DNA from: Acidimicrobiaceae bacterium
GTDB taxonomy: Bacteria > Actinomycetota > Acidimicrobiia > Acidimicrobiales > RAAP-2
Direction: 5' to 3'
Length of the DNA: 40,869 nucleotides
Assembly: GCA_003155135.1 (NCBI GenBank)
Contig: PMFN01000023.1
Coordinates: 49,105 to 89,973, forward strand
Each line of letters opens with the position of its first letter. Within the stretch, counting starts at the first letter, position 1. The notes beneath the pieces were generated by a model that saw only the letters and a list, made by a program, of their open reading frames with translations, did not search any database and had not been told where the DNA came from. The translations under genes and the position numbers were made by a program. Below are positions 8,085 through 16,814 of this stretch, piece by piece.

Positions 8085-9080
8085 GTGGCTCTGGCAGGTA
8101 TTGGCTTCCTACTCGGCGCAGTCGTCAGCTTGGCCACCAGCTGGGTCCTCGTGTCCCGGCTGGAGCGGGTGGGCGAGCGGTTCGGATTGTCCGAGGCGCT
8201 ACTGGGAATCGTTGCTGCATTGGCGGCCGATGCTCCCGAGATCACCGCTTCGATCACTGCGCTGAGTCAGCACGAGAAGGCGATTGGTGCCGGAGTGGTG
8301 ATCGGCTCAAATGTCTTCAACCTGGCAGCCCTTCTCGGACTCGGAGCTGTTGCCGCAGGCTTCATCGCCCTCCATCGGAGGGTGGTGCTGCTCGGCGGGG
8401 CCGTTGGCCTGTGGGTGGCGGTGCTGTGCATGGCCGCAGTCGAGGGCGTGCTGAGTCCAGTGGTGAGCCTTGGCGTCGCCCTCGTAGCGATCATCCCCTA
8501 CCTCGTGGTACTTGGCGTAGCTGGTTCCAGGCTCGAGCTCCTGCCAGGGCCAAAGAGGGCAAAACGCTGGATCATCTCGGCCGTTAACGAGGAGGAGCTC
8601 GAGCTCGAGGTGGCCATCCGACCCACACGTGGTCGACCGATCGATGCGCTCGTGGCCCTTGGGGCGCTCGTGGTCGTGGTGGCGGCCAGCATCGCCATGG
8701 AGCGGGGAGCCTCAACCTTGGGCCACCACTTCCATGTGGCGGATGTCGTGATCGGTGGCATCGTACTGGCCGCAGTAACGAGCCTGCCCAATGCCGTCGC
8801 CGCCGTGCACCTCGCCCGGATAGGAAGAGGGGCGGCGGCATTCTCTACCGCCCTCAACTCCAACAACTTCAACGTGCTGGCAGGTCTACTCATTCCGGGC
8901 GTCATTCTGGGACTGTCGACTCCGTCTACCCCAGGAACTCTCACGGCAGCCTGGTACGTCGGGTTGACCGTGCTGACTTTGGTTCTCGCCTATCTCGGGC
9001 GGGGACTCGGGCGCCGGGCCGGGTGGTCCATCATTGCCGGCTACGTCATCTTTGTCGTCTGCCTCGTAGGAGTGTCCTGA
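8085..9080 (+). CDS. Sodium/calcium exchanger-type (CaCA) cation antiporter
   Basis: 331 residues, GTG start with GGAAGGA about ten bases upstream. Two inverted halves each carry an alpha-repeat. Alpha-1 (about 40-88) has AADAPEITASITAL and VVIGSNVFNLAALLGLG; alpha-2 (about 225-280) has AAVTSLPNAVAAVHLA and ALNSNNFNVLAGLL. These correspond to the family's G-S-x-PE and GSNxxN ion-binding segments, with the glutamate kept in alpha-1 but replaced (TSLPN) in alpha-2. That change suggests altered ion preference or coupling. A hydrophilic loop rich in Glu (about 150-185) joins the halves, as in known exchangers. About ten membrane segments. Probably moves Ca2+ or another cation against Na+ or H+. 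Confidence 0.87.
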   Translation: MALAGIGFLLGAVVSLATSWVLVSRLERVGERFGLSEALLGIVAALAADAPEITASITALSQHEKAIGAGVVIGSNVFNLAALLGLGAVAAGFIALHRRVVLLGGAVGLWVAVLCMAAVEGVLSPVVSLGVALVAIIPYLVVLGVAGSRLELLPGPKRAKRWIISAVNEEELELEVAIRPTRGRPIDALVALGALVVVVAASIAMERGASTLGHHFHVADVVIGGIVLAAVTSLPNAVAAVHLARIGRGAAAFSTALNSNNFNVLAGLLIPGVILGLSTPSTPGTLTAAWYVGLTVLTLVLAYLGRGLGRRAGWSIIAGYVIFVVCLVGVS

Positions 9081-9248
9081 CGGTGCCTCGCACTCTTCGT
9101 TCGGGAATTGGAGATGGCCTCAGGATCGGTGAGGTCGTCGGATCGAATCCAACCACCCATACATCCAGTCGCTGAGTCCGCTGGTCTGGGGCAACGTGTA
9201 GGTCGTGCCCATTCGCCAAGCGAAGCTACTGAGACCCTGTCGCCGCAC

Positions 9249-9289
9249 GCGAATCGTATGTTCGAGGGGTTCGAACATCGCAATTCGCC
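9249..9289. terminator. Extended inverted repeat between convergent genes, possible bidirectional terminator
   Basis: ATGTTCGA (9258-9265) and TCGAACAT (9271-9278) pair perfectly around a GGGGT loop. Outside them GCGAAT...ATTCGC also pair, with one bulged base, giving arms of about 17 bases. The site lies between the antiporter (ending 9080) and the oppositely oriented tRNA-Ala (ending 9357). There is no T-run, so termination is inferred; it could also be a binding site. Confidence 0.4.
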
Positions 9290-9356
9290 TCGGTAGACCA
9301 ACTCCAGCCAGAAATCCCGATCTACCAGGGAACACGTTGTGATTTTTACAACACGG

Positions 9357-9430
9357 TGGAGACGATGGGACTCGAACCCACGACCCCCTGCTTGCAAAGC
9401 AGGTGCTCTAGCCAACTGAGCTACGTCCCC
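9357..9430 (-). tRNA. tRNA-Ala (anticodon TGC)
   Basis: The minus strand folds as a complete cloverleaf: acceptor GGGGACG/CGTCTCC (one G-T pair), D-arm GCTC..GAGC, anticodon stem CCTGC/GCAGG around loop TTTGCAA (anticodon TGC), variable loop, and T-arm GTGGG-TTCGAGT-CCCAT. The discriminator base is A. CCA is not encoded (CCG follows), so it must be added after transcription. Confidence 0.97.
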
Positions 9431-9752
9431 GTGCACGGGCATCACCCGCCCCACCTCCGGATCCTCATGACGCGCCATGCTCAAAGTGCGCGTCGCCGAG
9501 AGGAAAGAGAGGTAGCTCAAGATTAGGCGAAGAGGAGTGCGGCCTGGATCCGCCAGCCCGATCGTCAGCGCTGCGACGGCTGAGCGGTCCGCGAAGCCGC
9601 CCAGCAGCTCGCCGAGTGCCCGTCGCGGGTGCCCGCGCGAGCCGCCCGGCGATCATGCCGATCGCGGTCGGCACCGTCGGATGGTGACCCGGAGGCCGAT
9701 GAACACCTCGGCCGTAGTTGCAGTCCGCGGCAAGATCCCTAAGAGTGACCTC
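9431..9752. other. Region between tRNA-Ala and uxaC, no supported gene
   Basis: Frames on both strands stay open because of high GC, but none gives a recognisable protein. The upstream extension of the uxaC frame to 9537 lacks homology. A promoter for uxaC is expected here; I could not single one out. No uxu-type regulator is encoded next to the operon. Confidence 0.45.
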
Positions 9753-11126
9753 ATGGTCCTCACCCCACTGCACCCGGACCGACTGCTCCCCGCCGACCCC
9801 ACGACCCGATCGGTCGCCCGCACCTTGTACGCCCAGGTGCGCCAACTCCCGGTGCTCGCCGCCCACGGCCATGTCGATGCGCGACTGCTCCTCGGCGACC
9901 AGCCCTTCGCCGACGCTGCGAGCCTCCTCGTCACCGGCGACCACTACGTGCTGCGGGTGCTCCATTCGGTCGGGGTGGCGCCCGAGGCGCTGGGACTCGG
10001 GGGCCGACCGGTCGAGCCCACCGAGGTCTGGCGGAGCTTCTGCGCGCACTGGGATGACTTCCGAGGCACAGCGATGCGTGCCTGGCTCGAGTACCAGCTG
10101 GTCGAGCTCTTCGACGTCGAGCTGCCGCTGCTCGCCGGGACCGCCACCGAGTCCTTCGACGCCGTCGGTGCGCGTCTGGCCGAGCCGGCGTTTCGTCCAC
10201 GAGCCCTCTTCGACCGCTTCGGCATCGAGGTGCTCTCCACCACTGACCGGCCCGGCGCGGACTTCGCCGCCCACGATGCCCTCAAGTCCGCCGGGCTCAA
10301 CGTCGTCCCGACGCTGCGTCCCGACGAGCTCACCGATCCGACACGGCCCGCGTGGCGCGACGCCGTCGAGTCCGCCGGTGTCGCCTCCTACGACGAGCTG
10401 CTCGCCCACCTGCGTACCGAGCGCCAGCGGAGCGCCGAGCACGGTGCGGTGGCGACCGACCACGGCCACGCCCTGCCACTGACCGAAGACCTCGAACCGG
10501 TTGAGGCCAGAACCCTCTTCGGGCGCCTCGTGAAGAACGAGGCGGGCCCGGGGGACGCCGAGCGGTTCGCCGCCAACATGGTGACCCAGATGGCCCTCAT
10601 GGCACTCGACGACGGTCTGGTGCTCCAGCTGCATACCGGCGTGGTGCGCGACCACGACGGACCGGCGGCCGCCCGCTTCGGCAGCGACATTGGCTCCGAC
10701 TTCCCACTGCCGGTGCACTTCACCACCGGGCTTCGGCCGATGCTCGAGCGGGTGGGTGACGAGCCGGGTCTTCGGATCGTGCTCTTCACCATGGACGAGT
10801 CCGCCTTCAGCCGGGACCTCGCCCCGCTCGCCAGCTACTACCCGGCCGTCCACCTCGGCGCCCCATGGTGGTTCCTCGACGCGCCCGACGCAATGGCCCG
10901 GCACTTCGCCGCCACGGTCGAGTCGGCCGGGTACGCCAAGCTGACCGGCTTCGTCGACGACACCCGGGCGTTCTGCTCGATCCCCGCCCGCCACGACATG
11001 GCCCGCCGGGCGATCGCCTCGCACCTGGCGCGCCAGGTCACCGAGCACCGCCTCAGCATCGAAGAGGCCTCCGAGGTCGCCTACGCCTATGCGTACGGGC
11101 AGCCCAAGTCGCTGTACCGCCTGTGA
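9753..11126 (+). CDS. uxaC: Glucuronate isomerase
   Basis: 457 residues from ATG 9753. The frame opens with LTPLHPDRLLPADPTTRSVA, the standard N-terminus of UxaC. The metal site motif HGHVD (HxH) follows at about residue 34, and later LHTGVVRDHD, GAPWWFLDAPDAM and FVDDTRAFCSIPARHD are family hallmarks. The enzyme converts D-glucuronate to D-fructuronate (and galacturonate to tagaturonate) in the cytosol. An upstream extension is open but unlike any UxaC. Its stop overlaps the GTG of the next gene by four bases, so the two form one translationally coupled operon. Confidence 0.95.
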   Translation: MVLTPLHPDRLLPADPTTRSVARTLYAQVRQLPVLAAHGHVDARLLLGDQPFADAASLLVTGDHYVLRVLHSVGVAPEALGLGGRPVEPTEVWRSFCAHWDDFRGTAMRAWLEYQLVELFDVELPLLAGTATESFDAVGARLAEPAFRPRALFDRFGIEVLSTTDRPGADFAAHDALKSAGLNVVPTLRPDELTDPTRPAWRDAVESAGVASYDELLAHLRTERQRSAEHGAVATDHGHALPLTEDLEPVEARTLFGRLVKNEAGPGDAERFAANMVTQMALMALDDGLVLQLHTGVVRDHDGPAAARFGSDIGSDFPLPVHFTTGLRPMLERVGDEPGLRIVLFTMDESAFSRDLAPLASYYPAVHLGAPWWFLDAPDAMARHFAATVESAGYAKLTGFVDDTRAFCSIPARHDMARRAIASHLARQVTEHRLSIEEASEVAYAYAYGQPKSLYRL

Positions 11127-12433
11127 CTGCCCGACTCTCCCGGCACACTTTCGAGTCGGGGCCGACGCCGCCGGTGCGGATCGTGCACCTCGGGCCCGGA
11201 GCGTTTCACCGCGCCCACCAGGCCTCCTACACCGAGCGAGCCGGCGACGGATGGGGCATCGCCGCGCTGACCCAGCAGTCGAGGACCGCCCTCGAGCAGC
11301 TCGGACCCCAGGACGGCCTTTACACCGTGCTCACCCGAGGGCCCGAACGCGACGAGGCGAGTGTGGTGTCGGCCATCGCCGAGGTGCTCGACGGGACGGG
11401 CCCGAGCGCCACCGAGCTCCTGGCCCGGCCCGAGGTCCAGGTCGTCACCCTCACCGTCACCGAGGCCGGCTACCAGCCGGGATCGGCGGCCCTCCGCCGG
11501 TTGCTCGACGGGCTCGAGGCGCGGCGCCGGACCGCGGCGGCACCACTCACCCTCGTCTCGTGCGACAACCTCTCGTCCAACGGTGCGGTCCTGCGCCGGG
11601 AGCTCCTGGCCGCCTGCGCCGGCACGGAGCTCGCCTCCTACCTCAACGCCGCGTGCAGCTTCCCCTCGACCGTGGTCGATCGCGTCACGCCGGCGACGAC
11701 GCCCGCCGACCTGGCCATCGTCGAAGGCCTGCTCGGGATGGAGGACCGCGCTGCGGTGGTCACCGAGCCGTTCAGCCAGTGGGTCCTCGAAGACGACTTC
11801 CGGGCCGGTCGTCCCGCCTGGGAGCGCGCGGGTGCACGGTTCGTCGGTGACGTGGTGCCCTTCGAACGCCGCAAGCTCCGGCTGCTCAACGCTGGCCACT
11901 CACTGCTCGCGTACCTCGGTGCGCCCCGGGGCCACGCCTTCGTGCACCAGGCGCTCGCCGACGAGTGGGTGCACGCACGACTCGTGGCCCTCTGGGCCGA
12001 GGCCCGGCGCTTCCTCGACGCCGGCCCGGACGAGGAGGCGCTCGAGTACTGCGCCGAGCTCGAGCGGCGCTGGTCGAACGAGCGCCTCTCCCACCGGCTC
12101 GAACAGATCGCGGCCGACGGCTCCTTCAAACTGCGTGAGCGCATCGTCCCCACCCTTGCGGCCGCCCGCCGCGCCGGCGTCGACGCCCCGGCTTGCGTGC
12201 TGGTGCTGGCCGGCTGGATCGTCCATCTCCGTGCCGATGGGCCGCTCGCCGTGCGCGACCGGGCGATCGACCGGCTCGCAGGGGTCCCAGGGTCGCCGGT
12301 CGGGCCCGCTGTGGCCGACGCCCTCGGTGTGCTCGCCGAGGATCTCGGACGGGACTCGGCGCTGTCCGCTCAGGTCGCCGGCGAGGTCGACCGGCTCGAA
12401 GGTTCCGGGCCCGGTTCCTTCGCGAGACGGTAG
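11123..12433 (+). CDS. uxuB: Mannitol-dehydrogenase family protein, probable fructuronate reductase
   Basis: 436 residues from GTG 11123 (GTGA overlap with the uxaC stop). The N-terminal Rossmann segment is VRIVHLGPGAFHRAHQA, the polyol-specific long-chain dehydrogenase signature. The catalytic region is RKLRLLNAGHSLLAYLG, containing the conserved Lys, Asn and His. The NAD-binding motif and length suit UxuB or a mannitol/altronate dehydrogenase. Coupling to UxaC argues for reduction of D-fructuronate to D-mannonate, but tagaturonate reductase cannot be excluded. The last 64 bases overlap the convergent LarA-like gene. Confidence 0.85.
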   Translation: MTARLSRHTFESGPTPPVRIVHLGPGAFHRAHQASYTERAGDGWGIAALTQQSRTALEQLGPQDGLYTVLTRGPERDEASVVSAIAEVLDGTGPSATELLARPEVQVVTLTVTEAGYQPGSAALRRLLDGLEARRRTAAAPLTLVSCDNLSSNGAVLRRELLAACAGTELASYLNAACSFPSTVVDRVTPATTPADLAIVEGLLGMEDRAAVVTEPFSQWVLEDDFRAGRPAWERAGARFVGDVVPFERRKLRLLNAGHSLLAYLGAPRGHAFVHQALADEWVHARLVALWAEARRFLDAGPDEEALEYCAELERRWSNERLSHRLEQIAADGSFKLRERIVPTLAAARRAGVDAPACVLVLAGWIVHLRADGPLAVRDRAIDRLAGVPGSPVGPAVADALGVLAEDLGRDSALSAQVAGEVDRLEGSGPGSFARR

Positions 12434-13629
12434 AGGAGCTCGCCGGCGTCGGGCACCACCAGGAGTTCGGGGTCGTCGACGGCGCGGCGCTCCCACTCGG
12501 CCACGTCGATGCCCGCCGGGTCGCGGTAGCCGAGCCCGTGGGCCCGACAGGTGGCCTCGTCGATCCCGGTGGCCAGTGTGACTCGGATGCGGGCCTGTTC
12601 GCCTGCCTCGGGCGACCAGGTGCCGAGGCCGGCCAGGTGGGTGGAGTGGGCGAGGACCGCCCCGGGGACCTCCGCGAAGCGGTCCCACTGGGACAAGAAG
12701 TAATCCCGCACGTGGTAGCCGACGGCGGCCAGCTCGACGCCGTGTGTGCGCGAGATGGACGACACGTGGGGGGCGTAAATGATGACCTCGCCACCGTCGG
12801 CGAGCACCGGCTCGACCTTGTACATGCCCTTCGCCGCCGTCCACATGTCGTCGTAGCGCTGGGGGATGACTGACAGCACGGTGGTCACCGGGTGCTCGAG
12901 CCGCCGGATGTGCCACCGGGCCGAGACCGCGGCCGCTGCCGCCCATGCCGGCTCGGGCCGACCAACCTCACAGGCGACCAGACCGTCCCCGGCCGGGTCG
13001 ACCACCATGGCCAGGCACCACCGCTCGGCGGGGATGAGGGCGGCGGCCCGGTCGATGACGGCGCGCACCGGGTTCGGCCCCAGCCGGCCAATGAGGGCGC
13101 TCGAGGTGAGGAGGGCCCCCAGCCAGTGGGTGGCGTCGATGATCTCGGGTCCGGCCACGCCGGGGAAGAAGTACTTGTTGCCGCCCGAGAACCCCACCAC
13201 CTCGTGGGGGAAGACGGGCCCGCAGATGAGCGCCACGTCGGCCTCGGTCACCATGGCGTTGAGCCGCACGTCGATGGGTCGTGCCAGGAGGCCACCGCTC
13301 AGCCGGGCGACCTCGGCGGCGTGGATCTCGCCCACCGACACCAGCTGCTCGGGATCCCACCACTCGTGGTTGCGCACGGGCCCGCGGACGTCGCCCACGT
13401 GCTCCGCCAGCTGCCCGGGGCTCATGGGCTGGTGCGTCCCGAGGGCCACCAGCCAGCTCGGCTCTGCGCCCCTGGCGGCGAACTCGGCATCGAGCAGGGC
13501 CGCCAGCTGGCGCACCGGCGCCGAACGCGTCGCATCGGGGACGAGGACGACGACCCGCTTGCCCTCCGGGCGGATCTGGGTGCACAGCTCGCCCACCGCA
13601 GCGGCGACCGCAGCCTCGCTCAGTGGCAT
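12370..13629 (-). CDS. LarA-family (lactate racemase-like) 2-hydroxyacid racemase/epimerase
   Basis: 419 residues, ATG 13629 close behind AGGTGG. Motifs in order: VVVLVPDATRSAP (near 26), VALGTHQPMSPGQL with the conserved His, ICGPVFPHEVVGFSGGNKYFFPG with a His and the GGxK lysine that anchors the nickel-pincer nucleotide in LarA, then DATHWLG with another His. All cofactor and catalytic positions appear kept. The family includes lactate and malate racemases and D-gluconate 2-epimerases. The maturation genes larB, larC and larE are not in the window. It is the last gene of the oxidase-assembly strand but converges tail to tail on uxuB. That placement suggests a mannonate/gluconate role (inference), with lactate racemisation as the alternative. 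Confidence 0.8.
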   Translation of the reverse strand: MPLSEAAVAAAVGELCTQIRPEGKRVVVLVPDATRSAPVRQLAALLDAEFAARGAEPSWLVALGTHQPMSPGQLAEHVGDVRGPVRNHEWWDPEQLVSVGEIHAAEVARLSGGLLARPIDVRLNAMVTEADVALICGPVFPHEVVGFSGGNKYFFPGVAGPEIIDATHWLGALLTSSALIGRLGPNPVRAVIDRAAALIPAERWCLAMVVDPAGDGLVACEVGRPEPAWAAAAAVSARWHIRRLEHPVTTVLSVIPQRYDDMWTAAKGMYKVEPVLADGGEVIIYAPHVSSISRTHGVELAAVGYHVRDYFLSQWDRFAEVPGAVLAHSTHLAGLGTWSPEAGEQARIRVTLATGIDEATCRAHGLGYRDPAGIDVAEWERRAVDDPELLVVPDAGELLYRLAKEPGPEPSSRSTSPAT

Positions 13630-13678
13630 CGGTCCACCTTAGGTTCGTGGCAGCGGCGCCGCCGAGCCGGTGGCGGCC

Positions 13679-14632
13679 TCAGGGGGCAGCCGCGTCGTTC
13701 ACCCTCGACGGCGGCAGCCACGCCGAGCGGCGCGCTCCGGGTGCTGGCTCGGCCACCTCGGTGGCGCCGGCCGCGGCCTTGGCGGCCGCTGCGTCTTGGC
13801 GGGCGTCGAAGCGCGCACCTTCACGCTCCTGGGCGCGCATCCACGAGATGAACACCGGGATGAAGGCCACCACCGTGAAGATCTCGGCGCCCACCCACAA
13901 GATGCCCCCTCCCGCGTGCGTGCTGGCGAGCGAGTACATCGGCGCCGCGCTGCGCGCCGCGGACAAAAGGGCCAGGCCGAGGAAGGTCTCGACCGGCACG
14001 CCGATGAGCAGGTTGACCATCTTCGTCCCGTGGCTCTGGCGCCAGTGCGGGATCGGGTCGAGCCCGACGATGGGCCACCAGAACAAGGTGGCTCCGAAGA
14101 GGAAGGCGATGTTGATCAGGTCCATCACCCACATGTGCTCCATGGCGAAGCCGAGGGCGAACGTGAGGAAGAAGGCGAACATGGCGAAGTAGTAGAGGAA
14201 CCAGGTCGGGATGGGGTGGCTGATGACCCGGAACGGCCGGCTGTTCAAGATGGCGAGGAAGAAGGTCTTGGTGCGACGGCTCGAGGTCTGGAGGATGAGC
14301 GTCATCGGCGCGCCCATGGCGAGCAGCGGCGGCGCGACCACCATCAACAAGAGGTGCTGGGTGACGTGGGCCTGGAAATACATCGCGGTGAACGTGGCGA
14401 CCGGCGACTGCAGGGCGAGGTCGACGGCCACGAGGCCCGCCATGAACGAGAGGGTCCGCAGCCAGCTCCATGCCCGTCCGCGTGCCGAGAGCTGCCAGAC
14501 ACCACGCAGGTACCAGACGGCCGCCGCCAGCAACGCTGCGGCCACCAGCACGGCAAAGGGGCCGAATTGCCACTGGGTCAAAGCAGCATGGGCGCTGAAC
14601 GGCACCCGGGTCATGCCGGCCATGTGTGGCAT
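13679..14632 (-). CDS. ctaG: Caa3-type cytochrome oxidase assembly protein, CtaG (copy 1)
   Basis: 317 residues with seven to eight membrane segments. The conserved CtaG block reads FQAHVTQHLLLMVVAPPLLA (residues about 88-107), with the H..QH histidines thought to handle copper. It is followed by GFAMEHMWVMD and a later THAGGGILWVGAEI. The cytoplasmic C-terminal 60 residues are charged and Ala-rich. Three in-frame ATGs lie within the first seven codons, so the exact start is uncertain. It shares the family and strand with the gene upstream at 14708; the two may serve different steps or different oxidases. Confidence 0.87.
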   Translation of the reverse strand: MPHMAGMTRVPFSAHAALTQWQFGPFAVLVAAALLAAAVWYLRGVWQLSARGRAWSWLRTLSFMAGLVAVDLALQSPVATFTAMYFQAHVTQHLLLMVVAPPLLAMGAPMTLILQTSSRRTKTFFLAILNSRPFRVISHPIPTWFLYYFAMFAFFLTFALGFAMEHMWVMDLINIAFLFGATLFWWPIVGLDPIPHWRQSHGTKMVNLLIGVPVETFLGLALLSAARSAAPMYSLASTHAGGGILWVGAEIFTVVAFIPVFISWMRAQEREGARFDARQDAAAAKAAAGATEVAEPAPGARRSAWLPPSRVNDAAAP

Positions 14633-14707
14633 GGCCCCAGGCTACCGACCCGTCGCCTGATCCCCTCCCCGTCCCGCCAGAGGTCCTCCAGACCGGGTGT
14701 GGCGCAA

Positions 14708-15610
14708 CTACACCCGCTGACGGCGGAACTCCTCGGGGCTCGGTGCTGGCTCACGCTTGAGCGCCTTGTCCAGGAAGCTGGAAAGGCTGCCCTCCTGGTC
14801 AACGATCCGCTTGATCACGATGATCAGAGCCGGGACGGCCCAGAAGTCGCCGCAGACCCACAAGATGGCCGCCCCGATCTGCTGGTCGGCGAAAGGCGAG
14901 AGCGTGACGCCGGGGATGTTGGCGTAGACCGAATACCAGTTCGACGCCGAGAAGATACTGAGCGACATGGCGAGGAAGAACATCACGAAGTTGGTGCTGA
15001 TGATGGCCCCCGCCTGCCAGACGGGCGATGCCTTGATGCGGAACGGGTGGGAGGGGATGATCTGGAGCCAGAACAGCACGCCGGTCACGAAGAAGCTCGA
15101 GTGCATGAGCCAGATGTGCACGCCCTGGTTGTTCTCTGCCAGGTCGAAGAGGACTGGGAAGTGCCACACCACCATCATCGTGTTGAAGGCGATGAGTGCG
15201 AACCACGGATTCAGCACGAACCGTCCGATCGCCCGCAGCGGTGCCGACCAACTCCGCAGCATCACGGCCCGGCCGAGGCGCCGCCGCCATCCGACCGGGA
15301 GTGCGAACAGCAGCGGGAGCCAGGGGGCGCCAAACACGATGAGGATCGGCGCGTAGAACGAGATGAGGATGTGCTCGATCATGTGCACGTAGAAATAGTC
15401 GTCGGCCCAGTAGTCGATCGGCGAGACCACGGCGAGGAGGAGCACCGCCAGGCCGGCGTAGAACGACAGCGAGCGAAGGCGTCGCTTGCGGGTGCGCACC
15501 GGGTCCGAGCGGTGGCGAAGGCGGGCGAGCCCGATCTCGTTGAGGACCACGAGCGCTGCGACGATGATCAAGAAGGGGTCGAAGGACCAGTGCTCGTAGA
15601 GCAGGTTCAT
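14708..15610 (-). CDS. ctaG: Caa3-type cytochrome oxidase assembly protein, CtaG (copy 2)
   Basis: 300 residues, polytopic. Begins [20 protein letters not shown] and contains [20 protein letters not shown] (histidine-containing CtaG block), [17 protein letters not shown], and [20 protein letters not shown] near the C-terminus. These are the same landmarks as copy 1, but overall identity is low, so this is an old duplication or a paralogue of separate origin. The start is 17 bases after the stop of the secreted protein, consistent with one operon. Its role in CuB or CuA insertion into a caa3-type oxidase is inferred from the family. Confidence 0.87.
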   Translation of the reverse strand: MNLLYEHWSFDPFLIIVAALVVLNEIGLARLRHRSDPVRTRKRRLRSLSFYAGLAVLLLAVVSPIDYWADDYFYVHMIEHILISFYAPILIVFGAPWLPLLFALPVGWRRRLGRAVMLRSWSAPLRAIGRFVLNPWFALIAFNTMMVVWHFPVLFDLAENNQGVHIWLMHSSFFVTGVLFWLQIIPSHPFRIKASPVWQAGAIISTNFVMFFLAMSLSIFSASNWYSVYANIPGVTLSPFADQQIGAAILWVCGDFWAVPALIIVIKRIVDQEGSLSSFLDKALKREPAPSPEEFRRQRV

Positions 15611-15626
15611 TGTCCCGATGATGCCA

Positions 15627-16814
15627 TCAGTTCGACGACCCGTACTCGATCGGCACCTCTATCGACTGGCCCTTGACCCAGCTGGTCGCGCCCTGTGCCA
15701 GCGCCCAGTCGGTGAAGCGTGCGCCCGACACGGCGATCGCATCGAGGCCGCCGGAACCGTCAGCCACGATCGCCTCGGTGCCCGCGGGCGGGGCGGCGAA
15801 CGTCTCCCATGCGCCGCCCCTCTCGATGCGCTCGACCGCGAGGCCGCCGCCCTTCTTCTGGGTGAGGACGACATAACCGCCCGAACCATCGGTGCCGCTG
15901 GCGACCAGTGCCCCCGGTGAGGCGAGCGCCAGCGGCGTCGACTCGAGCCATGTCAGGCTCTCCTGTTCTCGCCAGCTGGCAAGCAGCGCGCTGTGACCGG
16001 CAGCGGTGGCCGCCTCCAAGAGCGCCGAGGTCCCACTCGTCGATGCCGTCAGCCGCACGACCCGGCTGCTCGAGAACTGGGTGGGCACCGACGCCCCGGC
16101 CGACGACCAGGTGGTGCCGGACAGGTTCTCGAAGACGCCGGCCTGACCCTTGTGCGTGCACGACGACCCGAGCAGCAGGTGGCCGAGCGAATCGACGCCG
16201 ACCGCGGTCAGTCTGGCCATGCCGCAGGCACGCCCGGCGGCGGTGGCGGCGAGGTCCGTGCCAGACGTCAGCGGGTGTGAGCTGGTGAGCGACGGCGAGA
16301 GGCTGAGCACCTGGCCCCCATCGCTGCGCACCAGGGCCACCGGGTCAATCGACGGGCTGCCGGCGAGGGCGTCCGGCGCCGCCGCCAGCTCCTGGGGGAC
16401 GAGACCCGGGTTCCAGGCCGCACCCCCGTTGCTGCTCGCCGCCAGCGGCGACAGCTTGAGGTCCTGGCTCGGCTCGAAGCCGACGATGGCCGACCCCGAT
16501 GTCGTATCGAGCACGAGGCCGCCGTTGTCGGCGACGCCCTGGGGCGTCACCAGCGTCCAGCTCGAGCTACCGAGCGGTCGGTAGAACAGCTCCCAGAACG
16601 TGTTGAGCGGATCGTTCAGATGCCCCATCGGCACGCTGACCCAGCTTCCCGCCGTCGTCGTCGCCGACACGGCGAGCGGTGCTGCGGGAGCCGGCGGGCT
16701 CGCCCCGGCTGGTGCGGCAACCACCGACGCTCCCACGAGCGCGATGGGGGCTAAGGCCGCCGCGCTTCTGCGCCACCGGCGTCGGATGCCCGGCGCCGGT
16801 GAATGACGTCTCAT
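15627..16814 (-). CDS. Secreted protein of unknown function in the oxidase-assembly operon
   Basis: 395 residues from ATG 16814, overlapping the stop of the SCO-fusion gene by four bases (ATGA). An Arg-rich start followed by [21 protein letters not shown] is a clear signal peptide, cleaved near residue 37. The mature part is rich in Ser, Thr, Gly and Ala, with repeated short strands such as [24 protein letters not shown] and [10 protein letters not shown], resembling blades of a beta-propeller. Two cysteines (near residues 193 and 213) could pair. I do not recognise the family. Position within the operon suggests a periplasmic-side role in copper delivery or oxidase maturation, but nothing in the sequence proves it. 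Confidence 0.72.
   Translation of the reverse strand: MRRHSPAPGIRRRWRRSAAALAPIALVGASVVAAPAGASPPAPAAPLAVSATTTAGSWVSVPMGHLNDPLNTFWELFYRPLGSSSWTLVTPQGVADNGGLVLDTTSGSAIVGFEPSQDLKLSPLAASSNGGAAWNPGLVPQELAAAPDALAGSPSIDPVALVRSDGGQVLSLSPSLTSSHPLTSGTDLAATAAGRACGMARLTAVGVDSLGHLLLGSSCTHKGQAGVFENLSGTTWSSAGASVPTQFSSSRVVRLTASTSGTSALLEAATAAGHSALLASWREQESLTWLESTPLALASPGALVASGTDGSGGYVVLTQKKGGGLAVERIERGGAWETFAAPPAGTEAIVADGSGGLDAIAVSGARFTDWALAQGATSWVKGQSIEVPIEYGSSN

Noticed and set aside
9120-9160. A segment resembling a tRNA T-arm (GGATCGAATCC)
   Set aside because: No acceptor, D or anticodon stems can be formed around it, so it is not a tRNA or a recognisable tRNA fragment.
9465-11048. A 527-codon minus-strand open frame opposite uxaC
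   Set aside because: It is the reverse side of a well-conserved isomerase gene; its translation is Gly/Glu/Val-rich without domain motifs, as expected from high-GC antisense frames.
13670-15676. A 668-codon plus-strand open frame opposite the two ctaG genes
   Set aside because: Translation is a run of His, Arg, Glu and Asp typical of the antisense of membrane protein genes; the ctaG genes on the other strand have clear membrane segments and motifs.
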